Part shown: piece after piece, positions 25,767-33,885 of the stretch | How positions within the stretch are numbered: position 1 is the stretch's first letter | How the letters are laid out: each line of letters opens with the position of its first letter | Assembly (NCBI RefSeq): GCF_000568255.1 | Contig: NZ_KK037166.1 | Span: 11,013,761 to 11,064,894, forward strand | Source of the DNA: Kutzneria sp. 744 | GTDB taxonomy: Bacteria; Actinomycetota; Actinomycetes; Mycobacteriales; Pseudonocardiaceae | Reading direction: 5' to 3' | Length of the DNA stretch: 51,134 nt | The notes under the pieces: generated by a model | Told to the model about the DNA's origin: nothing | Seen by the model: the letters and a program-made list of their open reading frames with translations, nothing else | Databases searched by the model: none | Made by a program: the position numbers and the translations under genes

Positions 25767-26498
25767 TCATGCGGTCGCGGTGACAACGAGGGTCGGCGGT
25801 CGGCGCAGATAATCACCGAAGTGGACCACATCGGCGGTAGGGGAGCAGACCGGATCCCACCACGTGACCTGCCGGAAGCCGGCCCCGAGCAGGGCCTGTT
25901 CCTGGCTCGCCCGTGACCAGTTGTGCGGGGTGACGTCGATCGTGCCGCCCAGGAACTCGCTGCGCAGCCGAATCGGATCACCGTCGGAAAGTTCAGCCGA
26001 AGGGGCTATCAAGTCGAATCCGTACCGCAGGTAGTAACCCGGCTCGCGGGCGAAACCGGGATTGATGGTCACCGTCACGAATCGCTTTCCCGGGCCGGCC
26101 AGCGCCGATCGGGCCGAGGCGCACATCGCGGCCAGGGCGTCGTAGGTGTCCGCGTACGGCAGCAGGTGCACGGCGAGCACCACGTCGAAGGCGCCGGCGA
26201 TCGGCTCCGACGCGTCCTGGAGCACGAAGCTCGCCCCGGTCGGGTCCTCGGCCTCGCGCCGCCAGGCGTGCTCGATCATGCCGGCGGCGCCGTCGATGCC
26301 GACCACCGGCCGCGCCCCGCGTTCGGCCAGCAGCCGGGTGTACGAGCCGGCGCCGCAGCCGAGATCCAGCGCCGCCAACCCGGTCACGTCGCCCAGCGCC
26401 GTCAGCACCGAATGCTGCTCCACGTCCCGCCGGTACGGCCACACGTCGAAGCTGCGCTCGTACAGGTAGGCCAACTCGTCGAACTGGCTTGTGGTCAC
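25767..26498 (-). CDS. Class I SAM methyltransferase of the cyclodipeptide cluster
   Basis: 243 residues from the GTG at 26498 (AGGAG 4 bp upstream). Motif I is ALDLGCGAGSYTRLLAE, motif II GIDGAAGMIEHA, motif IV FDVVLAVHLLPYA. The sequence style is of small-molecule N/O-methyltransferases. It starts 8 bp after the P450 stop and so is the third gene of the CDPS-P450-MT operon. Methyltransferases in known CDPS clusters methylate the diketopiperazine ring nitrogens, a side-chain oxygen, or an attached purine; which applies here cannot be read from sequence. Confidence 0.9.
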   Translation of the reverse strand: MTTSQFDELAYLYERSFDVWPYRRDVEQHSVLTALGDVTGLAALDLGCGAGSYTRLLAERGARPVVGIDGAAGMIEHAWRREAEDPTGASFVLQDASEPIAGAFDVVLAVHLLPYADTYDALAAMCASARSALAGPGKRFVTVTINPGFAREPGYYLRYGFDLIAPSAELSDGDPIRLRSEFLGGTIDVTPHNWSRASQEQALLGAGFRQVTWWDPVCSPTADVVHFGDYLRRPPTLVVTATA

Positions 26499-26506
26499 GG
26501 CACTCC

Positions 26507-27712
26507 TCACCAGGTCACCGGCAGCTGCATCGGGCGGGTGAACATGCGGTTCGGGTCCCACGGCAGCTCCCGCTCGCTGACCGCCAGGTCCAACGTCGGA
26601 AACCGTTGGAACAGCGCGGAAAACGCCTCCTGGAGCACGACACGGGCGAGCTGCGAGCCGAGGCAGTAGTGCGGCCCGGCGCCGAACGTGGCGGAGCCGT
26701 CGGTGGCCCGGTGGATGTTGAACCGCTCGGGGTTGCGGTAGTGCCGCGGGTCCCACGTGACCGCCTGCATCGGCACCACCACGGCGTCGCCCTGCCGGAT
26801 CATGGTGCCGTTCAGCTCCACGTCCTCGCGGGCGATGCGCGGGAAACCCAGGCCGCCGTTGTGGAAGTAGCGCAGCACCTCCTCGACCGCCTTGGGCCAC
26901 AACGAGGGGTCGGCCACGCACTCGACGAGTTGCCTGCGGTGCAACATGAGGATCATGGGGCCGGTGGTCAGCGGGGCCACCAGCGGGTCGAACGAGGTGA
27001 CGAAGATCAGGAACAGCGTGCCGAACATCTCCGACTCGCTGATCACGCCCTCGCGGCGGGCTTCGAGCAGCGTGTGCACGGGCGTGTCGGGCGCCGGATC
27101 CGCGCGGCGGGCGGCGATCAGCCGGGCGATGAACTGCTTGGCGGCGTCGGTCTCCTTCTCCACGGCCTCCGGCGTCGAGGACAGGTCCAGGCTCATCGGG
27201 TAGACCTGCCGGCACTCCGCCGCCAGCTCCGGCGGCACGCCCATCAGCTCGCCCATGGCGTCCAGCGGCAGCGGCGCCGAGTAGGCCTCCACCAGGTCGG
27301 CCGGGTTGGGGCCGGCCGACAGCTGATCCAGCAGCCGGTGGGCGTGGCGGGCGAACAGCGGCCGGTGGCGCTGCACCGCGCGGCGGGTGAACCAGCCGCT
27401 GAGCACCTGCCGCACCCGACCGTGCGCCGGCGGGTCGAGGTTGAAGATCGCGTCGTGCACCGAGGTGAGGTCCTCGCCGACCATGCGGGGCGAGCCGGGC
27501 TCGGCCAGGTTCCGGCTGAACCGGTTGTCGGCCAGCATCTGGGCCACGTCGTCCTTGCGCGTCAGCATCCAGGCCGTGACGCCGCTGGGCAGCCGGACCG
27601 GGCACACCGGTTTGGCGCGTTGGGCCCAGGCGGTCAGCGGGGGGAGCGCGCCGGTGTCACCGAGCGGAAACGGGTATTGCAGCGGGAGTTCCGGTTCGAT
27701 CGTGTCCGTCAC
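26507..27712 (-). CDS. Cytochrome P450 of the cyclodipeptide cluster
   Basis: 401 residues from the GTG at 27712, preceded by a near-ideal GGAGGAGG site, which decides the start. Bacterial class I P450: K-helix Glu278-x2-Arg281, heme loop FGAGPHYCLG with the proximal ligand Cys350. The I-helix (LFLIFVTSFDPLVAPLTT, 233-250) is unusual: the canonical AGx(D/E)T reads TSFDP, keeping Asp242 but with Pro243 in place of the Thr that normally protonates the iron-oxygen intermediate. It needs external ferredoxin and reductase, not present here. The start lies inside the CDPS gene (56-bp overlap), so translation is coupled. It likely tailors the cyclodipeptide: in known clusters, P450s hydroxylate, dimerise, or couple nucleobases to diketopiperazines. 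Confidence 0.93.
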   Translation of the reverse strand: MTDTIEPELPLQYPFPLGDTGALPPLTAWAQRAKPVCPVRLPSGVTAWMLTRKDDVAQMLADNRFSRNLAEPGSPRMVGEDLTSVHDAIFNLDPPAHGRVRQVLSGWFTRRAVQRHRPLFARHAHRLLDQLSAGPNPADLVEAYSAPLPLDAMGELMGVPPELAAECRQVYPMSLDLSSTPEAVEKETDAAKQFIARLIAARRADPAPDTPVHTLLEARREGVISESEMFGTLFLIFVTSFDPLVAPLTTGPMILMLHRRQLVECVADPSLWPKAVEEVLRYFHNGGLGFPRIAREDVELNGTMIRQGDAVVVPMQAVTWDPRHYRNPERFNIHRATDGSATFGAGPHYCLGSQLARVVLQEAFSALFQRFPTLDLAVSERELPWDPNRMFTRPMQLPVTW

Positions 27713-28373
27713 GATTTTCCTCCTCCTGGCTGACGATCGCCCACGTCTGGCCGGGCGCCGCGGTGAGAATGGAGCCGCTGTCCGCGATCGCCGCCACCAG
27801 TGGAGTGGCACGGTGGTACACGAAAACGCTCCTGTCGGCGCCGAAGACGTCCGGGCCGTCCGTGAGCAGCGGAATTTCAGCAATGACGTAGCGAACCGCG
27901 ATGTCGATATCGCACTGTGTGACCGGTTGGCCGTCCGCCGCGTTGCCGACCACCTCGGCCGTCATCTCGCGGCAGGCCCGTCGAATGCGCGGATCGGTCA
28001 GATATGCCTTGCGTGAGCGGATCAGCGAAGCCCGGTACGCGGCGTCGGCGTGCAGCCGGGTCCAGCTCGTCACGTGCCGCGACGGATCGGGGACGCCCAG
28101 GTCGGCCAGGGCTCGCACGGCCGGATTGCGCAGCTGGCGGTAGGCCCGGCGGGCCCGGTGCACCGCCTGTGCCGGCGGGTGGCCGGCCGCCACCAGCGTG
28201 TACGCCGCCTCGAATCCGGGAATGACCACGTCGATGGATCTGAATCGGGGCTGCAGCCAGAAAATCAGGTTCCGGATGTATTCCGGCTTGTATCGTCCGT
28301 TCTGCGGACTCAGCCCGACCAGAACGTGGTCGCGATGCCTGGCTGTCTCTGCTAACCAGTCGAGAGTGAACAC
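27657..28373 (-). CDS. Cyclodipeptide synthase (NYH subfamily)
   Basis: 238 residues from the GTG at 28373, 7 bp after GGGAGGGG; an upstream ATG (28403) has no ribosome-binding site, and the GTG gives nearly the length of AlbC (239). CDPSs make diketopiperazines from two aminoacyl-tRNAs by a ping-pong mechanism. The catalytic set is complete: nucleophile Ser22 in GLSPQN with Asn25 three residues later, Tyr162-x3-Glu166 in RYVIAEIP, and Tyr186-His187 in FVYHR. These spacings match AlbC (Ser37, Asn40, Tyr178, Glu182, Tyr202, His203). Asn25/Tyr186/His187 place it in the NYH subfamily. The Arg-rich helix (VHRARRAYRQLR) fits tRNA binding. The amino acids used cannot be predicted by eye. Confidence 0.93.
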   Translation of the reverse strand: MFTLDWLAETARHRDHVLVGLSPQNGRYKPEYIRNLIFWLQPRFRSIDVVIPGFEAAYTLVAAGHPPAQAVHRARRAYRQLRNPAVRALADLGVPDPSRHVTSWTRLHADAAYRASLIRSRKAYLTDPRIRRACREMTAEVVGNAADGQPVTQCDIDIAVRYVIAEIPLLTDGPDVFGADRSVFVYHRATPLVAAIADSGSILTAAPGQTWAIVSQEEENRDGHDRTGTPAAIPVSAR

Positions 28374-28711
28374 GATGGAGCCCCTCCCTCGCCCGTGCGA
28401 CATGGTGTCTACGGATCGTTCGAGACGGACAACTGCGCATTTGCATAGCTACATCTGCAAATTTCGGCACAAGTCTAGGTCGGGTTCACCGGTGGCGGAC
28501 AGAGCTAGTTCGTGTGAAAGAGCAATCACGCGCCGCACTTGACCATCACTCGCCCGAGTTAACCATCCCTCGGGTGGGTGACCCCCCGTCCCGGCCCCGC
28601 TGAGACGCCCGGTGTGCCTGCGGCCCTCCCGTGCGGGCCTGCCACCTGGTCATACACCGGATTCTCGCCACTATCGGGTGACTTTCGCGCCGTGCACAGA
28701 CGATCAACAGC
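28374..28711. other. Promoter region of the cyclodipeptide operon, no gene seen
   Basis: About 340 bp without a credible gene. The part at 28430-28480 is clearly poorer in G+C than the surroundings and holds ATTTGCA (28439-28445) and TGCAAAT (28456-28462), an inverted repeat with a 10-base spacer, a candidate operator or promoter element. Further upstream, CCCGAG and CTCGGG (about 28553-28575) form a second small inverted repeat. No riboswitch family was recognised. Confidence 0.5.
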
Positions 28712-28740
28712 AAAAAGGCGCGGGTCGGAAGACCCGCGCC
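28712..28740 (-). terminator. Rho-independent terminator of msrA
   Basis: On the minus strand: a perfect 10-bp stem GGCGCGGGTC/GACCCGCGCC with a TTCC loop, followed by five T. It insulates the cyclodipeptide operon from msrA read-through. A second hairpin, GCCGCCCC/GGGGCGGC (28752-28772), lies between it and the msrA stop. Confidence 0.88.
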
Positions 28741-28785
28741 GCGACGCGGCTGCCGCCCCACACCGGGGCGGCAACCGTCAGGTGA

Positions 28786-29307
28786 TCAACTCTGCGTGGA
28801 CTCGGCCCGCCGGGGCAGCTTCCAGCCCGGGCGCACGAAGTGGCAGGTGTAGCCGTTCGGGTAGCGCAGCAGGTAGTCCTGGTGCTCCGGCTCGGCCTCC
28901 CAGAAGTCGCCCGCCGGCTCGACCTCGGTGACGACCTTGCCCGGCCACAGGCCCGAGGCGTCGACGTCGGCGATGGTGTCCTCGGCGACGCGCTTCTGCT
29001 CGTCGCTGGTGTAGTAGATCGCCGACCGGTAGCTCAGCCCGATGTCGTTGCCCTGCCGGTTCTTCGTGCTCGGGTCGTGCACCTGGAAGAAGAACTCCAG
29101 CAGGTCCCGATAGCTGGTCGCGCTCGGGTCGAAGACGATCTCCACGGCCTCGGCGTGGGTGCCGTGGTTGCGGTAGGTGGCGTTGGGCGTGTCGCCGCCG
29201 GAGTAGCCGACCCGGGTGGACAGCACGCCGGGCTGCCGCCGGATCAGGTCCTGCATGCCCCAGAAGCAGCCACCGGCCAGCACCGCGGTCTCGGTCGTGT
29301 TGCTCAT
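28786..29307 (-). CDS. msrA: Peptide-methionine (S)-S-oxide reductase MsrA
   Basis: 173 residues. The active-site GGCFWG with nucleophilic Cys14 is diagnostic, followed by [27 protein letters not shown] and YYTSDEQ. It reduces methionine-S-sulfoxide in proteins, recycled by thioredoxin. The ATG at 29307 is preceded by AGAGGGAG; in-frame codons upstream are not family-like. A strong terminator follows the gene. Confidence 0.95.
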   Translation of the reverse strand: MSNTTETAVLAGGCFWGMQDLIRRQPGVLSTRVGYSGGDTPNATYRNHGTHAEAVEIVFDPSATSYRDLLEFFFQVHDPSTKNRQGNDIGLSYRSAIYYTSDEQKRVAEDTIADVDASGLWPGKVVTEVEPAGDFWEAEPEHQDYLLRYPNGYTCHFVRPGWKLPRRAESTQS

Positions 29308-29504
29308 CGCTCCCTCTCTGCTCTTTCCCCCCGGCCCGTACAACGCGGGCCCGGCCGGTTTTGGTCCCGGCTGTGACATGCGTCCGGTCCAGCGTAAGCA
29401 GTGCGTAAGAGGTCTCAGGCGCCCTTGTCGAAGAAGTCGGCCAGAAGAGCCGCTCGGGCTTGGCTCCCAGGTGTTGCCTCACCCGCCGGGTGACCCCGGC
29501 CACG

Positions 29505-29536
29505 ACGAACTTGTTCGTAACGAACATGTTCGTTAG
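29505..29536. promoter_or_regulatory. Double TetR operator upstream of the alpha/beta hydrolase
   Basis: ACGAACTTGTTCGT (29505-29518) and ACGAACATGTTCGT (29520-29533), the second a perfect 14-bp palindrome, with centres 15 bp apart and TTAG following. The arrangement is repeated at 30181-30212. Confidence 0.8.
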
Positions 29537-29545
29537 TATCGGTTC

Positions 29546-30181
29546 ATGACCAAGACACTGCTCGCTCTGCACGGTGGCCCGGGGCGGCGCTCGGTCCAGC
29601 CGATCGTGGACCGCTTCGGCGACACGGTGCTCGCGCCGACCCACGCCGGCTGGGACGGCACACCCCGGCCGGACTGGTACGAGGGCGTGGACGACCTCGC
29701 CATCGAGTACCTCGACCTGTTGGACGACGGCGGCCACGACGACGTGGGGGTGATCGCCAGCTCGTTCGGCGGGTGGATCGCCGCCGAGATGGCGGTCCGC
29801 GACCGTGGGCGGCGCATCTCCGGGCTGGTGCTGATCGACGTGATCGGCCCGCAGATCCCGGGCCACCCCGTAGGCATGCCGTCGGTGGACGACGCGCGGC
29901 TGCCGGAGGAGATGCGCGCCAACTTCGCCAACGTGTTCCACTACACCGCGCGCCACCCGCAGGGCGATCCGCGGCTGCCGCATCGCGTGCAGCGGATCGC
30001 CGTGCCGACGCTGTTCATCTGGGGCGGGGACGACCGCATCGTCAGCCTGGACTACGGCCGCGCCTACGCCGCCCGGTTTCCGAAGGCGGAGTTCGTTGTG
30101 CTGCCCGGGATCGGCCACGCCCCGCTGATGGAGGCGCCGGAGCGCACACTGGACCTCGTCGCCGATTTTCTGCGGGTCTGA
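29546..30181 (+). CDS. Alpha/beta hydrolase
   Basis: 211 residues. LLALHGGPG near the N-terminus (oxyanion hole), nucleophile ASSFGGW, WGGDDRIV for the acid and PGIGHAPLME for the catalytic His. The family includes esterases and haloperoxidase-like hydrolases. It lies just downstream of a double operator that also precedes the TetR gene, so it is probably induced with the TetX-like monooxygenase; a joint role in degrading or detoxifying a small molecule is plausible but inferred. Confidence 0.88.
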   Translation: MTKTLLALHGGPGRRSVQPIVDRFGDTVLAPTHAGWDGTPRPDWYEGVDDLAIEYLDLLDDGGHDDVGVIASSFGGWIAAEMAVRDRGRRISGLVLIDVIGPQIPGHPVGMPSVDDARLPEEMRANFANVFHYTARHPQGDPRLPHRVQRIAVPTLFIWGGDDRIVSLDYGRAYAARFPKAEFVVLPGIGHAPLMEAPERTLDLVADFLRV

Positions 30182-30212
30182 CGAACATGTTCGCCACGAA
30201 CACGTCCGTTAG
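30181..30212. promoter_or_regulatory. Double TetR operator upstream of the TetR/monooxygenase operon
   Basis: ACGAACATGTTCGC (30181-30194) and ACGAACACGTCCGT (30196-30209): the same half-sites and the same 15-bp spacing as at 29505-29533, overlapping the last base of the hydrolase stop. Presumably bound by the TetR encoded 11 bp downstream. Confidence 0.78.
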
Positions 30213-30222
30213 GGTCGGCCGT

Positions 30223-30909
30223 ATGGCAGACACCTACAACCGGCGGGAGCGTCCGGCCAAGCCGGCGCTGAGCCGGGACGGCATCGTGGCGACAGCACTG
30301 GCCGTGATGCGGTCCGAGGGCATGGAAAAGGTGACCATGCGGCGGCTGGCCAAGGAGCTCGACACCGGCCCGGCCTCGCTCTACGTGTACGTGAAGGACA
30401 CCGAGGAACTGCACGCGGCGATGCTCGACGAGCTGCTCGGCGGGGTGGAGCTCGACCCCGGCCCGGACGGCGACTGGCGGGCCCGGCTGTGGCGGGTGAT
30501 GACGTCCTACCGGCGGGTCCTCTTCGACCACCCCGGTCTGGCCCGGGTCGCCCTGGTCGCCCGGCTCAGCGGCCCGAACTACCTGGCCGTGATCGAGGCG
30601 GTGCTGGCCCGGCTGGCCGAGGGCGGCATGCCGCGGGCGCAGGCCGGATGGACGGTCGACCTGCTGATGCTGGTGGCCACGGCCAGCGCCGTGGAACAGG
30701 GCACCCGCAGGGCCAGCGGCGCGGCGGCCGACCACGACCTGATGATCAGCGCCCTGCTCGGCGCCTCGGCGCAGACCTACCCCAACATCGCCGCCCACGC
30801 GGTGGAGCTGACCGGCGGCCCCGCCGCCTCGCGGTCCCGCTGGATGTTCGACGTGTTGCTGTCCGGTGCTTTCGGCACACCCACACCCGGAGAAGGAGAT
30901 CTACCATGA
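30223..30909 (+). CDS. TetR-family regulator of the TetX-like monooxygenase
   Basis: 228 residues. HTH: GIVATALAVMRSEGMEKVTM, then AKELDTGPASLYVYVKDTEELHAAM, the TetR-class (TetR_C_1-like) arrangement with the HTH after a charged N-terminal arm. It stops in an ATGA overlap with the monooxygenase gene, forming an operon. Matching double operators precede this gene and the upstream hydrolase, so it probably autoregulates and controls all three. Confidence 0.9.
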   Translation: MADTYNRRERPAKPALSRDGIVATALAVMRSEGMEKVTMRRLAKELDTGPASLYVYVKDTEELHAAMLDELLGGVELDPGPDGDWRARLWRVMTSYRRVLFDHPGLARVALVARLSGPNYLAVIEAVLARLAEGGMPRAQAGWTVDLLMLVATASAVEQGTRRASGAAADHDLMISALLGASAQTYPNIAAHAVELTGGPAASRSRWMFDVLLSGAFGTPTPGEGDLP

Positions 30910-32021
30910 AGATCGTCATTGTCGGCGGCGGCCTCGGCGGCCTGACCCTCGCCCGCGTCCTGCACGTCAACGGCATCGAGTCCACTGTGTACGAACTCGA
31001 CGAAACGCCGACCTCCCGTGATCAGGGCGGAACTCTTGACCTGCGTGAGGACACCGCGCAGCGCGCCCTGCGCGAGGCCGGCCTGTTCGACGAATTCCGT
31101 GCGCTGGCCCGTGATGAGGGCGAGGCGATGCGGTTGGTCGACGCCAACGGGGTGGTGTACATCGACGAGATCCCGGACGAGCCGGGCGGCCGCCCGGAGA
31201 TCGACCGCAGCGCGCTCAAGCGCATCCTCGTCGAGTCGCTGCCGGCCGGGACCGTGCGGTGGGGAGCCAAGGTCACGGCGGTCACCCTGTCGTCGATCAC
31301 CTTGAGCGACGGCGAAACCGTCGCGGCCGACCTGGTCGTCGGCGCGGACGGGGCGTGGTCGAAGGTGCGGCCGCTGCTGTCGGACGCCATGCCCGTCTAC
31401 TCCGGGCTGTCCTTCGTGGAGACACATCTGTCCGATGTGGACGCACAGCACCCCGCACTGGCGGCGTTCGTCGGCCACGGCTCGCTGTACGGCCTCGGCG
31501 ACGGCAAGGGCATCATCGCCCAGCGCAACGGCGACGGCCGGATCCGCGTCTACGTCGCCATCCGCAACGAGAACGAGAACTGGGTCGGCGCCGATGTCGT
31601 CGACGCCGACCCGGCGCAGACCCGATTGCGGCTGCTGGAGATCTTCGACGAGTTCGCCGAGCCGCTGCGCGGACTGATCGCCGACGGCGACGACGTCTTC
31701 GTGCCGCGGCCGATCCACGCCCTGCCCGTCGGCCACAGCTGGGAACGGGTGCCCGGCGTCACGCTGCTCGGTGACGCCGCGCACCTGATGTCGCCCTTCG
31801 CCGGCGAGGGCGCGAATCTGGCCATGCTCGACGCCGCCGAGCTGGCGTTGGCGCTCGCTTCGCACTCCGACCTGGAATCGGCGCTGAAGACCTACGAGAC
31901 CGCGATGTTCCCGCGCGCCGAGGCGGCCGCCGCGAAGTCGGCGTCCAACCTCGTCGCGTTCTTCGAGCCCGACGGCGCCGAGCGGATCGGCCGGATGTTC
32001 GCCGAGTACTCAGGTCAGTAG
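30906..32021 (+). CDS. FAD-dependent monooxygenase (TetX-like)
   Basis: 371 residues. Group A flavoprotein hydroxylase: IVIVGGGLGGLTLARVL (GxGxxG), the DG motif VVGADGAWSKVRP, and the GD motif LLGDAAHLMSPFAGEGANLAM. The combination and the residues around SPFAGEGAN resemble TetX-type tetracycline-modifying and related monooxygenases. It uses NADPH and O2. The operon with a TetR-class regulator suggests inducible modification of an antibiotic or other aromatic polyketide-like compound, though tetracycline itself is not established. The 3' end overlaps the convergent SDR by 12 bp. Confidence 0.88.
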   Translation: MKIVIVGGGLGGLTLARVLHVNGIESTVYELDETPTSRDQGGTLDLREDTAQRALREAGLFDEFRALARDEGEAMRLVDANGVVYIDEIPDEPGGRPEIDRSALKRILVESLPAGTVRWGAKVTAVTLSSITLSDGETVAADLVVGADGAWSKVRPLLSDAMPVYSGLSFVETHLSDVDAQHPALAAFVGHGSLYGLGDGKGIIAQRNGDGRIRVYVAIRNENENWVGADVVDADPAQTRLRLLEIFDEFAEPLRGLIADGDDVFVPRPIHALPVGHSWERVPGVTLLGDAAHLMSPFAGEGANLAMLDAAELALALASHSDLESALKTYETAMFPRAEAAAAKSASNLVAFFEPDGAERIGRMFAEYSGQ

Positions 32022-32699
32022 CCAGCCGCCGTCGATGTTCAGGTCGTGGCCGTTCATGCCGCCGTTGCGCAGCAGGAACTCCGTGGCGTCGGCCACCTCG
32101 TCCATCGTCACCAGCCGGCCCAGTGGCGTGCGGGCCACGGCCGGGTGCGTGTCCTTGACGGCGCTCCACTTAGGACTGTCTCCGACCACGCCCGAGTGCA
32201 GCGCGTTGAACCGCACCGGCGCCAGCTCCTTGGCCAGCGTGCGGGTCAGGCCGGTGACGCCGGCGTTGATCGTGGTCACCATCGTCGAGCCCGGATAGGG
32301 GCGTTCCTTGGCCAGGCCGCCGAACAGCACCACCGACGCCCCCGGCCGGAACCTCGCGGTCAGCACCCGGACCGTCTCGGCGTAGCCCACCAGCTTGATC
32401 GTCACCGAGTTGATCGCGTCGGCCACGTCGAACGTGCCGATGCTCTGCACCGTCTGCTCGATCGCCGTGATCACCAGGTGGTCGACCTCGCCGACCTCGG
32501 CCAGCGCCGCCTCGATCGTCGTCGGTGCGGCCAGATCCAGGGCGATTCCCTTGGCGTCGCCGCCGATCTCCGTCGCCACCGTCTCGGCGCGGCCCTTGTC
32601 CCGGCTGGTGATCACCACGATGTCCCCGCGCCCGGCCGCCCGCTCCGCCACCAGTCGGCCGATGCCGTGGCTACCCCCGACCACCACTGTTGTTCCCAT
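32010..32699 (-). CDS. SDR-fold protein lacking the YxxxK catalytic pair
   Basis: 229 residues. The N-terminal VVVGGSHGIGRLVAERAA is a good SDR cofactor-binding loop, and the C-terminus (DGGWLLT) is typical. At the catalytic position the sequence reads TTINAGVTGLTR where SDRs have YxxxK, so both the Tyr and Lys are missing. It may bind NAD(P) without reducing ketones, or use another mechanism. Similar atypical SDRs exist among actinomycete proteins. The ATG at 32699 immediately precedes the first strand. Confidence 0.82.
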   Translation of the reverse strand: MGTTVVVGGSHGIGRLVAERAAGRGDIVVITSRDKGRAETVATEIGGDAKGIALDLAAPTTIEAALAEVGEVDHLVITAIEQTVQSIGTFDVADAINSVTIKLVGYAETVRVLTARFRPGASVVLFGGLAKERPYPGSTMVTTINAGVTGLTRTLAKELAPVRFNALHSGVVGDSPKWSAVKDTHPAVARTPLGRLVTMDEVADATEFLLRNGGMNGHDLNIDGGWLLT

Positions 32700-32811
32700 T
32701 TGAACATCCTGGCACGGGGTTTCTTCGGTACTGGCCGGAACTGACCGAAAGGGCAGCGACTCAGTCCTCGGCTTCCGCCGCCTCGTCCACCGCGTCGGTG
32801 TCCCTCCTGGT

Positions 32812-33742
32812 TCAGGGCCTGGCCCAGCTGAAGTCGTGCCTGGTGGCGAATTCCACGTAGCCGCAACGGGCGAAGGCCGCCCGCATGCGGCGATTGGCCT
32901 GGTCGGTGTCGGTGGTGATCTGAGTGAGGCCGTCGTCGAGCACGGTGGCCGTGCCGTAGGCCAGCAGCTGCCCCGCGTAACCACGGCCGCGCTGCGTCTG
33001 GACCACGCCGAGCTCCGCCATGATGGCCCGGTCCCCGTGCACGCGAGCGGCCTGGAACATAGCCGACGGCATCGCCGGCCGGGTCCACGCCGACGACGAA
33101 CCAGTGCTCAGGATGGTCGCGGTGCCGAGCCTGCCGGAGCCGCCCGGCCGCCTCGGCCTCGCGACCTTCCGTCGCGCGATTGGACCGCTGGCCGTTGTCA
33201 ACGGAGCCGTCGCCGACCGCGGCGAAGATCCGCAACAGATCGTCGTCGGAGAACTCGGCGGCAGGTCGGAAGGCCAGTACACCACTGGGGCGGCGAGTGG
33301 GGGCGCCGTCGGGCCACAGGAGTCGCACGCGGTCGACGTCCAGCCGGAATCCGGCGGCCGTCAGGATCGAGGGCTGCTGCTCCCGCTGGGCCCGCAGCTC
33401 GGGGGAGGCGTCGGTGTCGATGACCACCCGCGCCTCGACGGCCGAGGCTCCGAAGGCCGCCAGGTCATGCGTGAGCAGGGCAGTGGCGGCGGTGGCATCG
33501 ACATGGCCGAGCAGCTGCACGAAGGTCGGCACGTCGCCGGGATCGCCCTGGCCGGACCAGGAATCGAAGACGTGCGCGGCCAGCAGCTCACCCTCGTCCG
33601 ACCAGGCCATGCGGCACCACTCCGGCCGCGACTCGCCGTTGGCCAGCGCCGTCGTCACCCAATACGAGAGGGGTTCGCGCTTGACGCCGAGCGAAACCAG
33701 CGTCTCGACCTCGGACTTGTCGGTGATGCTGCGAAAACGCAT
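32812..33742 (-). pseudogene. GNAT-family N-acetyltransferase with one frameshift
   Basis: From the ATG at 33742 the N-terminal half (MRFRSITDKSEVETLVSLGV) reads through to VGVDPAGDAVGYV, then the frame must shift by one base at about 33054-33055 to continue as QAARVHGDRAIMAELGVVQ, the acetyl-CoA-binding motif QRGRGYAGQLLAYG, and the C-terminal RCGYVEFATRHDF. The minus strand reads TTCCAGG there; removing one C restores the frame and an intact protein of about 309 residues. This may be a sequencing error rather than a true pseudogene. The substrate is unknown. Confidence 0.78.
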
Positions 33743-33885
33743 GTGCCGGAAACCTACATTCGGTGGGTCGGAGGGCGTGACTCGCGGGGGTTGGGGTCCG
33801 GGTGACGCTATTCGAGGCTCACCGGGATTTCGACCGAGATTTCCGCGGCGACTCACCGCACCCACACTTGCCACGCATACGGCCC

